From: Allomyces macrogynus ATCC 38327
Lineage: Eukaryota > Blastocladiomycota > Blastocladiomycetes > Blastocladiales > Blastocladiaceae
Length of the DNA: 64,000 nt
Reading direction: 5' to 3'
Assembly (NCBI GenBank): GCA_000151295.1
Contig: GG745344.1
Span: 539,699-603,698 of the forward strand
Of the stretch, positions 44,778 to 56,531 are shown in pieces. Position 1 is the stretch's first letter. Every line of letters starts with the position of its first letter. A model generated the notes under the pieces. That model made no database searches and was not told the DNA's origin. It saw only the letters and a list, made by a program, of their open reading frames with translations. A program made the translations under genes and the position numbers.

Positions 44778-45263
44778 TTACGCCATTTCGACGTCCTCGT
44801 TCTGCACCTTCTGTCCGAGAATCTTGCTTTCCTCGAGCCGTTTGCGCGTGGCCGTGGGCACGAGCTCCATGTTCATCTTGACGTGCTTGAGCATGGCCGT
44901 CTTCTCGGCGGTGCGCTTCTTGCTGATGACGCGCGACTTGTAGAAGACGCGTTCGCGCTTGGCGCGAATCTCGGAGATCTTCTTCATGGCCGTGAGCGTC
45001 GTCATCATGAGGTTGCGGTCGTAGCGAACCGGCACGTTGCGGCGGCGTTCCATGTCGAGGGCGCCGTCGACAACCATTTCCTTGCCAGCGGCCTTGCGGA
45101 AGGCCTTGGTCCACTTGACCTTGCGCGGGTTGCGCTTCATCTTGAAGTTTTTGTGGCACTTGGACCGGCAAAACCGAAACTGCTTGGCGTCGTTGCGCAC
45201 AAACATGATGCCGTGGCCCGGGTAGACGGTCGACGAGCAGAAGTAGCACTTTTCCAACCGCAT
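44778..45263 (-). CDS. RLP24: Ribosome biogenesis protein RLP24
   Basis: Placeholder for ribosomal protein eL24 on pre-60S particles; it recruits the AAA ATPase Drg1 and is swapped for eL24 in the cytoplasm. Single minus-strand exon, 161 residues, ATG at 45263. The N-terminal L24e zinc ribbon is complete (C6, C9, C32, C36 in EKCYFCSS and FRFCRSKC). [21 protein letters not shown] is typical, and the longer basic C-terminal half ([39 protein letters not shown]) separates RLP24 from eL24. The acidic end (QNEDVEMA) is the region that binds Drg1 in yeast. It is divergent from the DUF1752 gene across 1.2 kb. Confidence 0.95.
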   Translation of the reverse strand: MRLEKCYFCSSTVYPGHGIMFVRNDAKQFRFCRSKCHKNFKMKRNPRKVKWTKAFRKAAGKEMVVDGALDMERRRNVPVRYDRNLMMTTLTAMKKISEIRAKRERVFYKSRVISKKRTAEKTAMLKHVKMNMELVPTATRKRLEESKILGQKVQNEDVEMA

Positions 45264-46470
45264 GGTGGCGAATCGGCGTGGGGGTCGGTCGGCGGGCGGG
45301 TGGGCAGGTCGGTGCGGGTCGCGAGTGGTTGGTGGCGGAGCGGCGGCAGTGGTCGGCGGCGGCGAGCAGGTATGCGCGAGTGCGGATCAACGGCAGCAGT
45401 GCAGGCGGTAGCGAGTCGCTGATGCAGTCAGGCCGTTGGCGACAGGCCAGTATTGTCAATTTGCACAAATGCGACTGCACGGCAGACGATGGCGTGGGGG
45501 CGTGTTGATGCAGTCACGCTAAGACACGTGGGTCGTCGTCAGTACCAGGACAGGAGCACAGTCTCATGGCAACGGCCACGATCGTATCTGCCTCACGTGC
45601 AAGATCTGGAACCGGGCTCGCCTCGGCTCGCCTCGGCTGGCGGAAGCAAGGGACGCTGCCCTCGGGGCAGCATTTTGTGAATGATCTCAGCCATCGGGTT
45701 GGCCCGGTTCGCCCAGGGGCTGAAGCATTTGGCTTTAGCCCAGGCGTTGATCAACCAGCCATTTGATCTTTCGCCTCTTCGCCCAGAGAGGCGACTCGAA
45801 CTCGCCACATGGCGTGTTGTTTTTGTTGTTGTCTGGCTTGGAAATGGTTGCGAGGAGCAAGTTGCGCAATCAATGCACAATGTCTGGCAAATCAAGACCC
45901 GGATCGTCCCGCACGCGCCGGGCCCCGGGAACTGGGGAGCGCACGTGCCGAGCTGCCAAAACACCTCCACCACCCGCAAAACGGCCGACGAAGAAGCACA
46001 CGCCTTCGCGCGACCTGGCGACGACGGCGAGTCGCGCGACACCGTCTTCCCCCACCCCCCCCCGCTCGTCGCCGTCCGCACAACCTGCTCCGCACAGCAC
46101 GCAACGCGCGCACGCCGCATGTGCCTGCCCTCACGCCCCGCCCGCCCTGCCCGCCAATACATGGGCGCCGCCGAGCCGCGTGCCGGGAGACGTCGTCCAT
46201 CGCTGGTCCTGCGTTGCTGCTGCTGCCGCCACGGCCGCCGATAACCGTCCCCCCGCGTTGCGTCGCCCCCCTCTCGCTCTATCGCTGCTGCTTCTGCTGC
46301 TCGCTCGCTTCCGCCCCTCGCGCCGTACTTAACGCGGCACCCCCTCGCCGCGCACGCCGGCGCTCCTCTCCCCCACGCACCAACAACCCAACAAGCAAGG
46401 GCATCTCTCGAGTCACTCGTCGACCCATCTCGCCATCCATTCCATCCATTCCGCGACCCCGAACGCCACC
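45264..46470. other. Divergent intergenic region, 1.2 kb
   Basis: Lies between the RLP24 start (-) and the DUF1752 gene start (+). It contains a perfect 7-bp inverted repeat (GCTGCCC TCG GGGCAGC, about 45655-45671) followed by TTTT, a short tandem CTCGCCTCGG repeat just before it, and a poly-C run near 46052. No gene supported; a 189-codon minus frame was not convincing. Confidence 0.45.
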
Positions 46471-47860
46471 ATGCCCATTGCTACGGCCGCCGACCGCGCG
46501 ATCCCGCTGGGCGCCGACAACGTGCACGCAACGTGGTCTGGTACGCATTCTCGCCGGTGGTTGTTGATGGTGGTGGTGGTGGTGGTGGTGGTGGTGGTGG
46601 TGGACGTGCGCGACGGCGGTCGTTCAGCAAACGCGCAACGTTGCTCAAGCAGCCGCACCATCCAACAACAGAGTCCATCCACCTTCACGAACAGGCACTG
46701 ATCGCCCCCTGCACTTGTCGCAACCAACAGAATTCACCAAGAAGAAGAACACGCGCGCCGAGCTGACGCGGCTCGAAAACATTTCCTGGCGCATCTGGCA
46801 CGCGCTGCGCATCTCGGCCGCCTCGGGCCGTGCCGCGCCGCGGTTTGCCGTGCACGTTGACGCGGCGACGGCGTGCATTGTCGACCCGCTCGCGGCGGCT
46901 GCCACGGACGAGGCCGGCCCGGTCTCGGCCGCAGGAAACGCCAATGCGCTGCACCTGTTTGGCCATCACGGCATGCCCGCCGTCCCGCCCGCGCACCCGG
47001 CGTTTGCCGCGCCCTCCCCTTCAACCTCCCCCGCACCGGCACCCGTCGCGACGGCGCGCCCGCCACGCACCTACCTCGACGACAGCGACAGCGACGCCGA
47101 CCGCGAGTGCGTCTTCGTCGATGCGTGCAACCGCAGCGTCGCTCTCCCGCCGCGCCGCCGCGCGCCCGCACCAGCAGCAGCGCAGAACGGCGATGCATCA
47201 TCACCGACACCTGCTGCTGCCGCACCAGCACCCGCGGCGGCAGCCGCTCCACCTGCCAAGCCCTTCATTGTCATCACGCTGCCGGCGTCGCTGCTCGATC
47301 CGGCGCCGTCACTTCGCAAGGCCGCGCGTGCTGCGCGGTCTGCGCGCGGACCCAACTCGGGCGCCATTTCGCCGACCTCCCTGATCAAGCGGTCCTCGCG
47401 GCACGTCGACTTGTCGCGGTACTTTGCCGTGGCGTCGGGCGCGTCGGCCCCGCTCGCGATCGCGGCCGCACCGACCGCCGCATCCTCGTCGCTCGCGCCG
47501 CGCCGGATGCTTGCGTTCCCGACGTCGACGGCCGCGCACGCGCCGCCCGTCGTGTTTGTGGTCGGGAGCAATGACTGCGACGACGAATTGACCGAGTCCG
47601 ACTCGGACGATGGCTTGTGCCTGGGCGGTGGTGGAGGTGGCGCGAATGGGAACGGCGTGCTCGCCAGCAGCGCATCGATGGGCGGACTGCGGTCCGCGCG
47701 GCCCGCCTTCTTCCTGGACGAGGACGACGACGACGTCGAGGACGACGATGCCGGTGCCGCCGACGGGCACGCGGTGCGCTCGCGCCGCGCGAGCCAAATG
47801 TCGCCCGACTACATGACGCGGCCGAGTCTCGACGAGACGCGACCGACGCACCCGTTTTGA
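46471..47860 (+). CDS. DUF1752/AreA-GATA-like domain protein, Reg1-type
   Basis: Exons 46471-46540 and 46731-47860 give 399 residues. The ATG context is ideal (CGCCACCATGCC). Right after the splice lies the fungal DUF1752 signature TKKKNTRAELTRLENISWRIWH, the short motif found in AreA-type GATA factors and in Reg1-like phosphatase regulators. No GATA zinc finger is present. The C-terminal part has VVFVVGSNDCDDELTESDSDD and RPAFFLDEDDDDVEDDD, repeated hydrophobic-then-acidic blocks also seen in Reg1-like proteins. Around them are Ala/Pro-rich linkers and several RSS/RAS sites that could be phosphorylated. A role in glucose or nitrogen signalling through PP1 is inferred from family, not shown by the sequence. 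Confidence 0.7.
46568..46603 (+). repeat. TGG12 microsatellite in intron
   Basis: Twelve pure TGG triplets close to the 5' end of the 190-bp intron of the DUF1752 gene. Confidence 0.95.
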
Positions 47861-48837
47861 GTCCACGAACGAGTGAGGGCCGTGCCGTATGCCGTATCCG
47901 CAAGGGGCCCCCCGTTGCGGGGGCGCTGTTGCGTTGCGTTTGTTCGATCTCTATTCAAATCCGGAGTGGCGGCCCGTGGTGGGGTCGCTTGCGTTTGGAA
48001 CTTGGCTGGCCTGGCCGATTTGGTGTGCGTCTTTTTCTTCCTATCGTCTTTTCCTCTACCCCTACCCCTCCCTCCCCGCTGGGCATGCGCGGCTCTTTTC
48101 GTCTCGTCTCTTCGTGCTGTCCCCCTACCCCACCCCAGGTTGACATTTTTTTTTATCTATTTTTTTCCCTGGCCTGTTCGCCACGGCCTCCAGGGCCGGG
48201 TGGGGCGGGGCAGGTGGGCCAGGCAAGGGCAGAATCAGCGTCGCGCGTGCGTCTGGTGGAGAGCGCGACGGCGTCATGTTGGGAAAGCAATTATCAACAG
48301 GAATGGTTTGGTTTGAGCGAGTCTGAGAGTGTTTTGCAACAGCCATTGGGGCGAATTTGCTGGATTTTTGCCTGAAAACCTCCTTTCTGAGCCCCAATCC
48401 AAGGCCACGTGGAATGCAGATCGAAAAGGCCGACGCGTCGCAGCCTTTTTGGGCCTCCTTTTGTTTCTGGCTTCGTTTCTGCCTCGGGTGGTGCTGCTCC
48501 TGCCAAGCGTCGCGCCTGCTCTGCTTGCGACCGCGAATCCGTTCTTGCGCTCCATCGACGCGTCTGCACACCCACCACCACGATTCCCGGCCCGAATACG
48601 ACTCGCAACTGGCCGCAGTTGCTTGCCGCCGTCTGGATCGACCTTGCCCAACTCGACCACGATCCAAGGCGCGCCGTCGACGTTGCCGACCCGCCGCTGC
48701 AGTACCCCCGCGAACGCGTCGTGGCCACGCCCGTCTCGCTGCTGTGCGCGCCGCGTATCGACGCCCGACCAGCAGCAGCTACCCCGCGAACCCGCCGCGC
48801 ACGCTCCCGTACAAGCACCAGCACCCTTGCTGCCGCC
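47861..48837. other. Intergenic region, about 1 kb
   Basis: Between the DUF1752 gene and VPS35, both plus strand. The first half is pyrimidine-rich with T-runs near 48148-48170, likely 3' UTR. The frame upstream of the VPS35 ATG is open from 48329 but looks non-coding. No gene seen. Confidence 0.5.
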
Positions 48838-51800
48838 ATGTCGTCGTCGGACCTCAGCGTGGCCCCGCCCGAGGACCAGGCGCGCATCTTGCAGGATGCG
48901 CTTGCGCGTGTCAAAGTGCACGCGTTCCATATGCGCAAGAGCCTGGTACCGTCTTCTTTCTGTCGAAACCCATGCCCGATCCCCCCCCCCCCTCCCCACC
49001 GCTGACGTCTTCCGCCACGACCAGGACGCCGAGCGCATCATGGACGCGCTCAAGCACGCGCTCGAGCTCGTCTCGGAGCTGCGCGTCGGCACTTTGACCC
49101 CGAAAAACTACTACGAGCTGTACATGCTCGTCTTTGACAACCTGCGGTACCTGGCCGTCGTTCTCGGCGACGCGCACCGTGCAGGTAAAGCCGATCTCGC
49201 CACGCTCTACGAACTCGTGCAGTACTCGGGCGCGATCGTGCCGCGACTCTACATGATGATCACGGTCGCTGCCGCGTATTTGCCGATGCGGCAGACGCCC
49301 GTGAAAATAATTCTGCGCGACTTGCTCGACATGTGCCGCGGCGTGCAGCACCCGGTGCGCGGCCTGTTCCTACGGCACTACCTGTCGTCGATGACCAAGG
49401 ACTACTTGCCCGACGGACCCAACCCGGCGGCCGCCGTGGCCATGCCGCTGCCGGCGTCGCCCGAGCCGCCAGTCGACCAGGCCAACGGGACCGCGAGTCC
49501 CACACCGTCCCCCGCACCGACCCCCGCGCCCGTGGCGACCGCGGCAGCCCCGGCCGACGGCACCGTCGACGACGCGATTGCATTTGTCATGCAGAACTTT
49601 GTCGAGATGAACAAGCTGTGGGTGCGTCTGCAGTACCAAGGCCCGACGCGGGACCGCGACCGGCGCGAAGAGGAGCGGCGCGAGTTGCGCATCCTGGTTG
49701 GGACCAATATCGTGCGCTTGTCGCAGCTCGAAGCCGTGGATCTCGGCATGTACCAGGCGACGATTTTGCCGCCGATCTTGGACCAGATTATCCAGTGCCG
49801 CGACGTGATCGCGCAAGAGTACCTGATGGAAGTGATTATCCAGGTGTTCCCGGACGTGTTCCACTTGCAGACGCTCCAGCCGTTGTTGGCCGTGACGGCA
49901 CAGCTGCAGCGGCAGGTAAATATCAAGCAAATCATTGTCGCGCTTATTGACCGGCTGCGCGCGTTCGCGTCGGAGCGGTCGAATGCCGCGAGTGCGGCGC
50001 GCGAGGAGAACGACGGCGCCGCCGCCGGTGAATCGTCGTCTGCAGCTGCGTCTTCCGCCGCCGCTGCTCCCGCCAACGGCACCGCCGCCGTGACAACGAC
50101 CGCCGCGCCGTTGGCCAACGGGATCCCGAGCAACGTGCAACTGTTCGACGTGTTCTGGGCGCAAATCACGCAAGTGATAACGGCACGCCCCGACTTGGGG
50201 ATCACCGACATTGCCTCGCTGCTGCTTTCGCTCATGCAGCTCTCCGTCACGTGCTACCCGACACAGCTCGAGTACGTGGACCAGATCCTGGTCTTTGCGC
50301 GCGAACAGGTCGCGCGCGCGGCGAATACTCCCGAACTGCTCGCGCCCGCGACCGTCGCGAGCCTGCAGTCGATGCTGTTGGCCGTACTGCAGGGCGGCGC
50401 GGTCCCGCGGGACCCGCTCGTGGTGGTTGCGCTCCGTGGTCAGGGGGCCGCGTTCCGGGATCTGTTGGCGACGCAGCCGTACGCGACGCGGCTGCATGTG
50501 GCGCGCACATTGGTCACGGCGTTGGTCGATGCGCGGGCTGTGCTGGATGCCGAGGAGGTGGTGGCGGCCGTGTGGGAGTGTGTGGCCGTGCTCGTCAAGG
50601 ACCAGCGCGACGCGCCATTGTGGAAGAACACGGGCATGTTTGTTGACCGCGAGGCCGCCGCGGCGGCGTTGGCGAGCCCGGATTCGCACCACCGCGATGA
50701 TCAGCTGGAGCAGGTTGCGATGGAGCAGGGGTTGGTGGCCAAGTTGGTGACGCTGATAGCGCACGAGGATACGGGGGTGCATGCACAGGTACGCTGTCGT
50801 CGGGACACGGACGAGTTTGCGGGAGTTGGTCGTTTGCTCACACAAGCCCGGACGCTGTGTAGCTCCTGTCGGTAACGCGCAAGTACCTGGCGGAAGGCGG
50901 TGGGTACCGCATCAAGTACACCTTCCCCGCGCTCGTCTACCAAGCGATCCGGCTCGTCGACCGCGTTGCCGCGCTTCCGCCGACGCCCGAGACCGACCGC
51001 GAGCAGATGCACCTGTTCAAGTACCTGCACCAGGTGATCACGGCGATTCATCTCAAGTCCGACGACATTGATCAGGCGACGCACCTGTTCCTGATGGCCG
51101 CGCGCGCCGCCGACGCGGCAAAGTCCGAGGAAATCGCCTACGAGTTTTTCGTGTCGGCGCTGACTGTCTACGAAGAGTGCATTTCCGACTCGCGGCACCA
51201 GTTCTTGGCGCTGACGGCGATCGTGAACGCGTTGCTCGAGTGCTCGGTGTTTGCCGTGGATAACTACGATACGTTGGCGACCAAGTGCACGCTGCACGCG
51301 TCGCGGCTGCTCAAGCGGCCCGACCAGTGTCGCGCGGTGATTCAGTGCAGCCACTTGTTCTGGCCGCAGGTACGCTCGGTGTTTTATATTCGTTGTTGAT
51401 CGCGGGTAGAGTAACGACTAAGTGACCGAATCTCACCGCGCTCTCTCGCTGGATGTAGCACAAGGAGTACCGCGACGGCAAGCGCGTGCTCGAGTGCCTG
51501 CAAAAAGCACTCAAGTTCGCCGACGCGTGCCTCGACACGATCATGAACGTGGAGCTCTTTATCGAAACGCTCGTCCGGTACATTTACTTTTACGAAAAGG
51601 GGTGCCCCGTCGTGACCTCGAAACACGTCTCGGGCCTGCTCGAGCTGATCGCAACCAACCTCGCCAACTTGCACGAGGCCGCATCGACCAATCCCGACGA
51701 CAATGCGGTCACGGCCGCAACGAGTGTGGTCCCGCGCGGGTTCTCGGCGTCGTCGCTGGTCGGGCTCGACGTGGGCGACGCGTCGGCGCCGTTGCCGGCG

Positions 51801-51965
51801 GCACGCGCGGGGGCCCTGGTCGGACCGTCGAGCTTGAAGACAGTTACGAGCCATTTCCGACGGACTTGCCAGATGGTACGCGAGCGCCAGGCCAACCCGC
51901 CGCGGACGCTCGGCGAGGCGGGGCCGTATTATGGCGAGATGGTGGTGCCGGCTGTCGCGTTCTAA
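48838..51965 (+). CDS. VPS35: Retromer core subunit VPS35
   Basis: Alpha-solenoid backbone of the retromer cargo-recognition complex, which recycles receptors from endosomes. Exons 48838-48945, 49025-50788, 50863-51369 and 51459-51965 give 961 residues. The N-terminus binds VPS26 through the invariant PRLYLM-type motif, here PRLYMM at residues 109-114. Other landmarks: ELYMLVFDNLRYLAVVL, LFLRHYLSSMTKDYLPDGP, DAIAFVMQNFVEMNKLWVRLQYQG and LLEALSV-type helices. C-terminally come KYLHQVITAIHL, ECLQKALKFADACLD and FIETLVRYIYFYEKGC, the VPS29-binding end. Ala/Ser/Pro-rich insertions near residues 190-215 and 380-430 make it longer than the usual about 800-residue protein. Intron 1 has a run of about 12 C. 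Confidence 0.93.
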
Positions 51966-52282
51966 GGAGAGCAGTCCGTGGAGGGTGTGGAGGGCATGGA
52001 GGCCGCGCGGCGGGCCGCGGGGAGGACGACGACGAGGAGGAGGTAGTCAGTATAGCGAGGTTGGCATTGGCGTATGTATTGGTGTGAGGTGTCGTTGTCG
52101 AGTGCGAGGTTTGAATGCTTTTGTGTGCAGGATGGATCCACCAGGACTGGCATGGCCCGGGCAAAACAGGTCGCGCGCGATGCGGCCGCGCTCGCTCCCT
52201 GACACGACCTGACATCGCCCTCCCGCCGGCAACTCATTTCCCGGAGCGACACGCGACGCACCTCACGCAGAGGATCGACACC
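51966..52282. other. Intergenic region
   Basis: About 320 bp between VPS35 and the BTB gene on the same strand. Nothing recognised. Confidence 0.5.
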
Positions 52283-53577
52283 ATGACCGCAATCGCGCCG
52301 GTGCGTTGTCGCCGCGATGGCAGCCTGTTCGTCGGACCAAGACCCCTGATCGGCACACTGATCCGACCCACGCGCCACAGCCGCCGTTCCCCACGTTCCC
52401 GATGTTCTACGACTGGCGCGACACGCAGACGCTCGGCCGGTACGCGTGGCACTACGGCGCCGACGTGCACCTCGCACAGACGCCATGGAGCGACCCGGTC
52501 CTCGTCGATCTCTCTGCCGTCGTCCAGCCAGGCCACGCCCTGCCGCCGACCCTCGCGCAACACCCGGCCTTCTCGCTCTACGCGACCGTGCGCCCATCCA
52601 CCATCTACCGCTCCCTCCCCACCGTTGGTGACTCCACCATTGGCGGGCTCACCTACCTCGACGTGGTCCTCGGCGCCGTCTTCCCGCCATCGGCGGGCGG
52701 CGAACTCGTCGACATTGCCGGGCTCGTGAGCTACACTGTCCCGCCTGTCGGCGTGGAGGCCGCCGCCGCGCAGCTGCACCGCGCCCGCCTCGCGTTCCGC
52801 GTACAGCTCGCGGCCCCCGTCGCGCAGACCGTGCACCCGATCTACTTGGTCGCGCCCGTCGCGGCCGACACGCCGCTCCCGGCCCACGGGCGCGTGCACG
52901 ACCTGGTCGTCGACGTGACGGCCACGCACATCGGGTCGGTCGTCCCGGCGCCCGACTGGTCCTTGGTCCCCGCGCGACTCGGTCTCGCCGGATTCATTGG
53001 CGACGCGCACGTGGCCGACTGCACGCTGCAAGCGCGCGACGCGCCGTACGCGCTGCACGTCTCCCGGGTGATGTTGGCGCGCGCGTCGCCGTACTTCCGG
53101 GACCTCTTCTCGACGTCCACCGACCGGGATATTACGTTAACCGACTGGTCGGCTCCCGCGGTCGCGCTCGCTGTGATTCACATGTACGCTGGGTGGGTCC
53201 CGCCGCACGCTCTGCCCGACGGGTCGCCGTCGGCGGTGGTGCGTGATTTCGCGTGCGATCCGGCCGGGGTCAAATATGCGACGTGGCGGCACTTGTTTGA
53301 TTTGGCGCACTGGCTCGGGTTAAAGCAGTTGGCGCTGGCCGCGAACCGGCAGTGTGCGGCGGTGCTGGATGCCGAGTTCAGGGAGGTCGAGATGGAGGAG
53401 GAGCCGCAAGTCGTGGGCACGGTGGCGGAGGCGGAGGTGGGGAAGGAGGAGACGGAGGCGGTGCGGATGGAGCAGGCGGGGACGGGGAGTAGCAGTGGTG
53501 GAACAGGGATGGAGACACGTGCGAGTCGCGCTGGATTGGTCACGCCCGCGTCGCCCACGGCGGCGGGAGAAGGCTAG
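52283..53577 (+). CDS. BTB/POZ domain protein
   Basis: A tiny first exon (52283-52300, six codons MTAIAP) and a second exon (52381-53577) give 404 residues. The first about 215 residues form a beta-rich region of unknown family (YDWRDTQTLGRYAWHYG, TYLDVVLGAVFPP, LAFRVQLAAPVAQTVHPIYLV) that might be a MATH-like or other substrate-binding module. A BTB fold follows at about residues 215-300: ADCTLQARDAPYALHVSRVM, LARASPYFRDLFSTS, DITLTDWSAPAVALAVIHMY. After it, WRHLFDLAHWLGLKQLALAA looks like the 3-box or BACK start. The C-terminus is Glu/Gly-rich and disordered. BTB proteins commonly serve as Cullin-3 adaptors; that is only an inference here. The six-codon exon rests on a good donor (GTGCGT) and acceptor. 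Confidence 0.75.
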
Positions 53578-54687
53578 TAGGCGCGCGGGATGCTCCCGGT
53601 CGAGAGCGTCAAGGAGGCAGTCCACGCGCAGCCGCGTGCTGCCGAGACCGCGGTCACCAAGGAGAGCGCGACCGCAGCCATGCTAGCGAAGCACGCGCCG
53701 TGATTGGTCGTGATCAGGGGTGATGGGAGAACGTGCCGTGGCAGGCGTGCCAGTGCACGGCAATAGTCGGTCCGCAATAAGGGTCGCCAGCAATGAAAAC
53801 GAGGTGTCGTTCTGTCAAAGTCATTTGGCGTGTTTACCTATAGTCAAAGTGCGGCAGTTCACGTTGGATCGTAGACTTGGTTGTCGATTTCGATATTTAG
53901 ACTTTCGTGCTGTTGCTATTCGGCCAGACAGCACAACGAGGCGGCTCGAGGTTCAAACCCTGCCACCACTGCAGCATCTTTCACGCCACACCATCGTCGC
54001 GCTAAAAGGCACTAGGGCGGCTCTCGTGCCTTTTTGCGAACCGGGCATGATTCGGGCATGGAGGGTGCCGGAGAGGTTGGGCTGCTGGACCTGCGCGGTG
54101 TGCGTCTGGTGCGCGCCCAGAGCACGCTAGGTCGGTGGGGATCATGGCGCTGAGACCCTGGTGGGGAGAGTACCCTCGTTGTACAGAGTCTTAACGTTTT
54201 TATTCTTCGCTGAGAGAGTTTAGCACAATGTGCACTGGGAACGTGACAAAATGGAGCACACTGGCGACTCTCTCGTTGAGCGCGAAGGGCAGTGCCTGAC
54301 GAACAGACGGGCGGGCTGGGTCCATTCTTCGCGCGCCAAGAGCACACGACAAGAGTCTGCGGCGCTCAGACCTTGGGTGGAGTCTGCCCACGGCCGGCAG
54401 AGCCGCGGATGACCTTTCAGTTCATGTGCGGATTGTCGACCGTGGCCGACAGACATTTTGTTTTGGGATCAAATCTTTGTATTGCAATCTGGCAACGCAT
54501 TCGTGCAGAGACCTCACGATCGAACCCTGTCGCTTGCGCGGCAGTCCAGCCACCAGCAACGACCCATGTGCTGTCGGCTGACGCAACAGTGCTGGGCCGC
54601 GCCAGGCCGCACGCGTTTCTGCATTGATCGACATCCTCGCTGCCTGCTTTCCGCCACCGTTGCCGCGCCGCGCACTTCCCGCACGCC
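53578..54687. other. Intergenic region, 1.1 kb, with degenerate repeats
   Basis: Between the BTB gene and the Arc1-like gene. It is AT-richer than flanking genes. Two imperfect copies of about 65 bp (54112-54176 and 54328-54390) share CGCGCC-AGAGCAC and GGCGCT-AGACC-TGG. Between them lies an imperfect inverted repeat (CTGAGAGAGT at 54210 and ACTCTCTCGTTGAG at 54266). No coding potential. It may be a remnant of a small repeat element. Confidence 0.4.
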
Positions 54688-56104
54688 ATGTCGCCCGCCG
54701 TCAAGAAGGTCTTCGAGTACATTGTCGGCCAGCCGGTATGCGATCGACCGCTCCCAGCCCAATGCGGCTCGCCTGCCACCCCAACCAACCATTGACCACG
54801 GCCACACCGACCACCCGAATACCAACAGAAGCTGCACGCGTCGGCTGAGGCCCAGTTCGCCGTCGTCGAGTACATTGCCGCTGCCGAGGGCGAGCTCGCC
54901 GTCGCGGGCACCACGGCTGAGCACAAGGCCGAAGTCTTCAAGTGGGTGCAATCGGCGCTCGCGCATGCCGACAAGGCCGACTTGGCTGGCGCCAAGGAGC
55001 TCGATGCCACGCTGCTGCGCACGACCTATCTTGCGTCGACGCACGCCGTCTCGGCCGCCGATGTGTTCAACTTTGTCGCGTTCCACCCGTTCCTGGTGCG
55101 TAACTGGACTAATTCGCGAACTGCGCGTTGTTCATGTTCTGACCACCATCGACTTGCAGTCGGGCAACGCCAAGTCGCTCGTCGCGCAGCTGCCCAACGT
55201 CTACCGGTGGTTCGACCTGATGCAGCACACGATCCCCGGCGCTGCCGAGTGGAAGGGCGCCATTGCGATTGACCAGGCCACCCCTGTGAACGGTGCCGCC
55301 GCGGTCGCGCCCAAGGGCAAGGCCCCCGCCGTTGCCGCTACTGTTCTCGCCACGACCGACGCCAACGAGGCCAAGCGCCAGGCCAAGATCGCCAAGAAGG
55401 AGGCGAAGAAGGACGCCAAGAAGGAGGCCAAGGAGGCCAAGAAGGCCGACGCTGCGGCCGTCGAGGCTGAGGCACCCGCTGCCGCGCCCGCTGCCGCTGC
55501 TCCTGCTCCGGCCAAGAAAGAGGCAAAGAAGGCTGAACAGCCCGCCAAGAAGGCCGCAGCCCCCGCGCCCGCTGCTGCCGCGTCAGCCGAGCTCGACCCG
55601 ACCCGTCTCGACATCCGCGTCGGGTTCATCGAAGTCGCTGAGAAGCACGCCGACGCCGAGTCGCTCTACGTCGAGAAGATTGCCATGGGCGACGACGAGC
55701 CGCGCACCGTCGTTTCGGGCCTTGTGCACCATATCCCGCTCGACCAGATGCAGAAGCGCCCTTGCGTGGTCTTGGCTAACCTCAAGCCCGTGGCGATGCG
55801 CGGCGTCAAGTCGCACGCGATGGTGCTGTGCACGACGAGTGAGGAGGGTAAGGTCGAGCTGCTGGCGCCGCCCAAGGGCTCGAAGCCGGGCGACCGGATC
55901 GCGTTTGACGGGATCGAGGGTGGTGCGGGCCCGGACGCGGTCCTGAACCCCAAGAAGAAGGTGTTTGAGAGCCTTGCGCCGTTCCTGCAGACGAATGCCG
56001 ACAAGGTGGCCGGGTTCGTCAAGGCCGACGGCACGTTCTGCGCGATGACCGTGCCTGCCGGCGTCGTCGTGGCGCCGACGGTCGCGGGTGGGCTCATCAA
56101 GTAA
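54688..56104 (+). CDS. Arc1/AIMP1-like tRNA-binding aminoacylation cofactor
   Basis: Cytosolic cofactor that holds aminoacyl-tRNA synthetases and tRNA together. Exons 54688-54735, 54829-55095 and 55160-56104 give 419 residues. The N-terminal about 150 residues are a GST-C-like helical domain (EYIVGQP, HAEVFKWVQSAL, LPNVYRWFDLMQHT) like that of Arc1 and the synthetase N-termini it binds. A Lys/Ala/Glu-rich linker (KKEAKKDAKKEAKEAKK and similar, about residues 220-295) is a general RNA-binding tail. The C-terminal 125 residues are an EMAP-II/Trbp111 OB fold: LDIRVGFIEVAEKHADAESL, YVEKIAMGDDEPRTVVSGL, VVLANLKPVAMRGVKSHAMV, CTTSEEGKVELLAPP, GDRIAFDG. The domain order GST-like, Lys linker, OB fold is that of Arc1. 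Confidence 0.9.
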
Positions 56105-56531
56105 AGGGGAGAGCGGGGGGTCGGTGTATCGCTGTACTCCAGTTTTGCACGTATCATACATCGGTAATTGTGTTGTTGGGTCCAGATTGTTGGGTCCAGG
56201 TCCGTGGCCAAAGCATGGTCTGCTGTGGTGGTGGTGCGGCTTGAACTTGACGGCAGCGAGCGACAACGAGCCGAACAAAGCTCGGCAACGACGATTCCTT
56301 CTCTTTCTCCCGCCGACCTCCGACTACTGGCAGCTCCACGCGCGCGCAACTTGCTGCATCCGACTGTGCGCCAGCTCGCGCACTCGACGCTCCAAGGAAC
56401 CGCACAAGCCTGCCGCCGCCGCTCTCGCTGACGCCGGTCGGCCGCAGAAAGAGCCGCGGCTGCCATCCCGGACGGTTGCCGCGCCCCACCCTGGTCTCGC
56501 GGACCACCGCCCAATAGACGGATCCTGCACC
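56105..56531. other. Intergenic region
   Basis: About 430 bp between the Arc1-like and cyclin genes. A perfect direct repeat TTGTTGGGTCCAG occurs at 56172 and 56187. Nothing else seen. Confidence 0.5.

Noticed and set aside
45780..45810. tRNA gene from a B-box-like GTTCGAGTC on the minus strand
   Set aside because: No A box, acceptor stem or cloverleaf could be drawn around it.
53935..53975. tRNA T-arm-like GGTTCAAACCC
   Set aside because: The T stem pairs at only three of five positions and no other arms are present.
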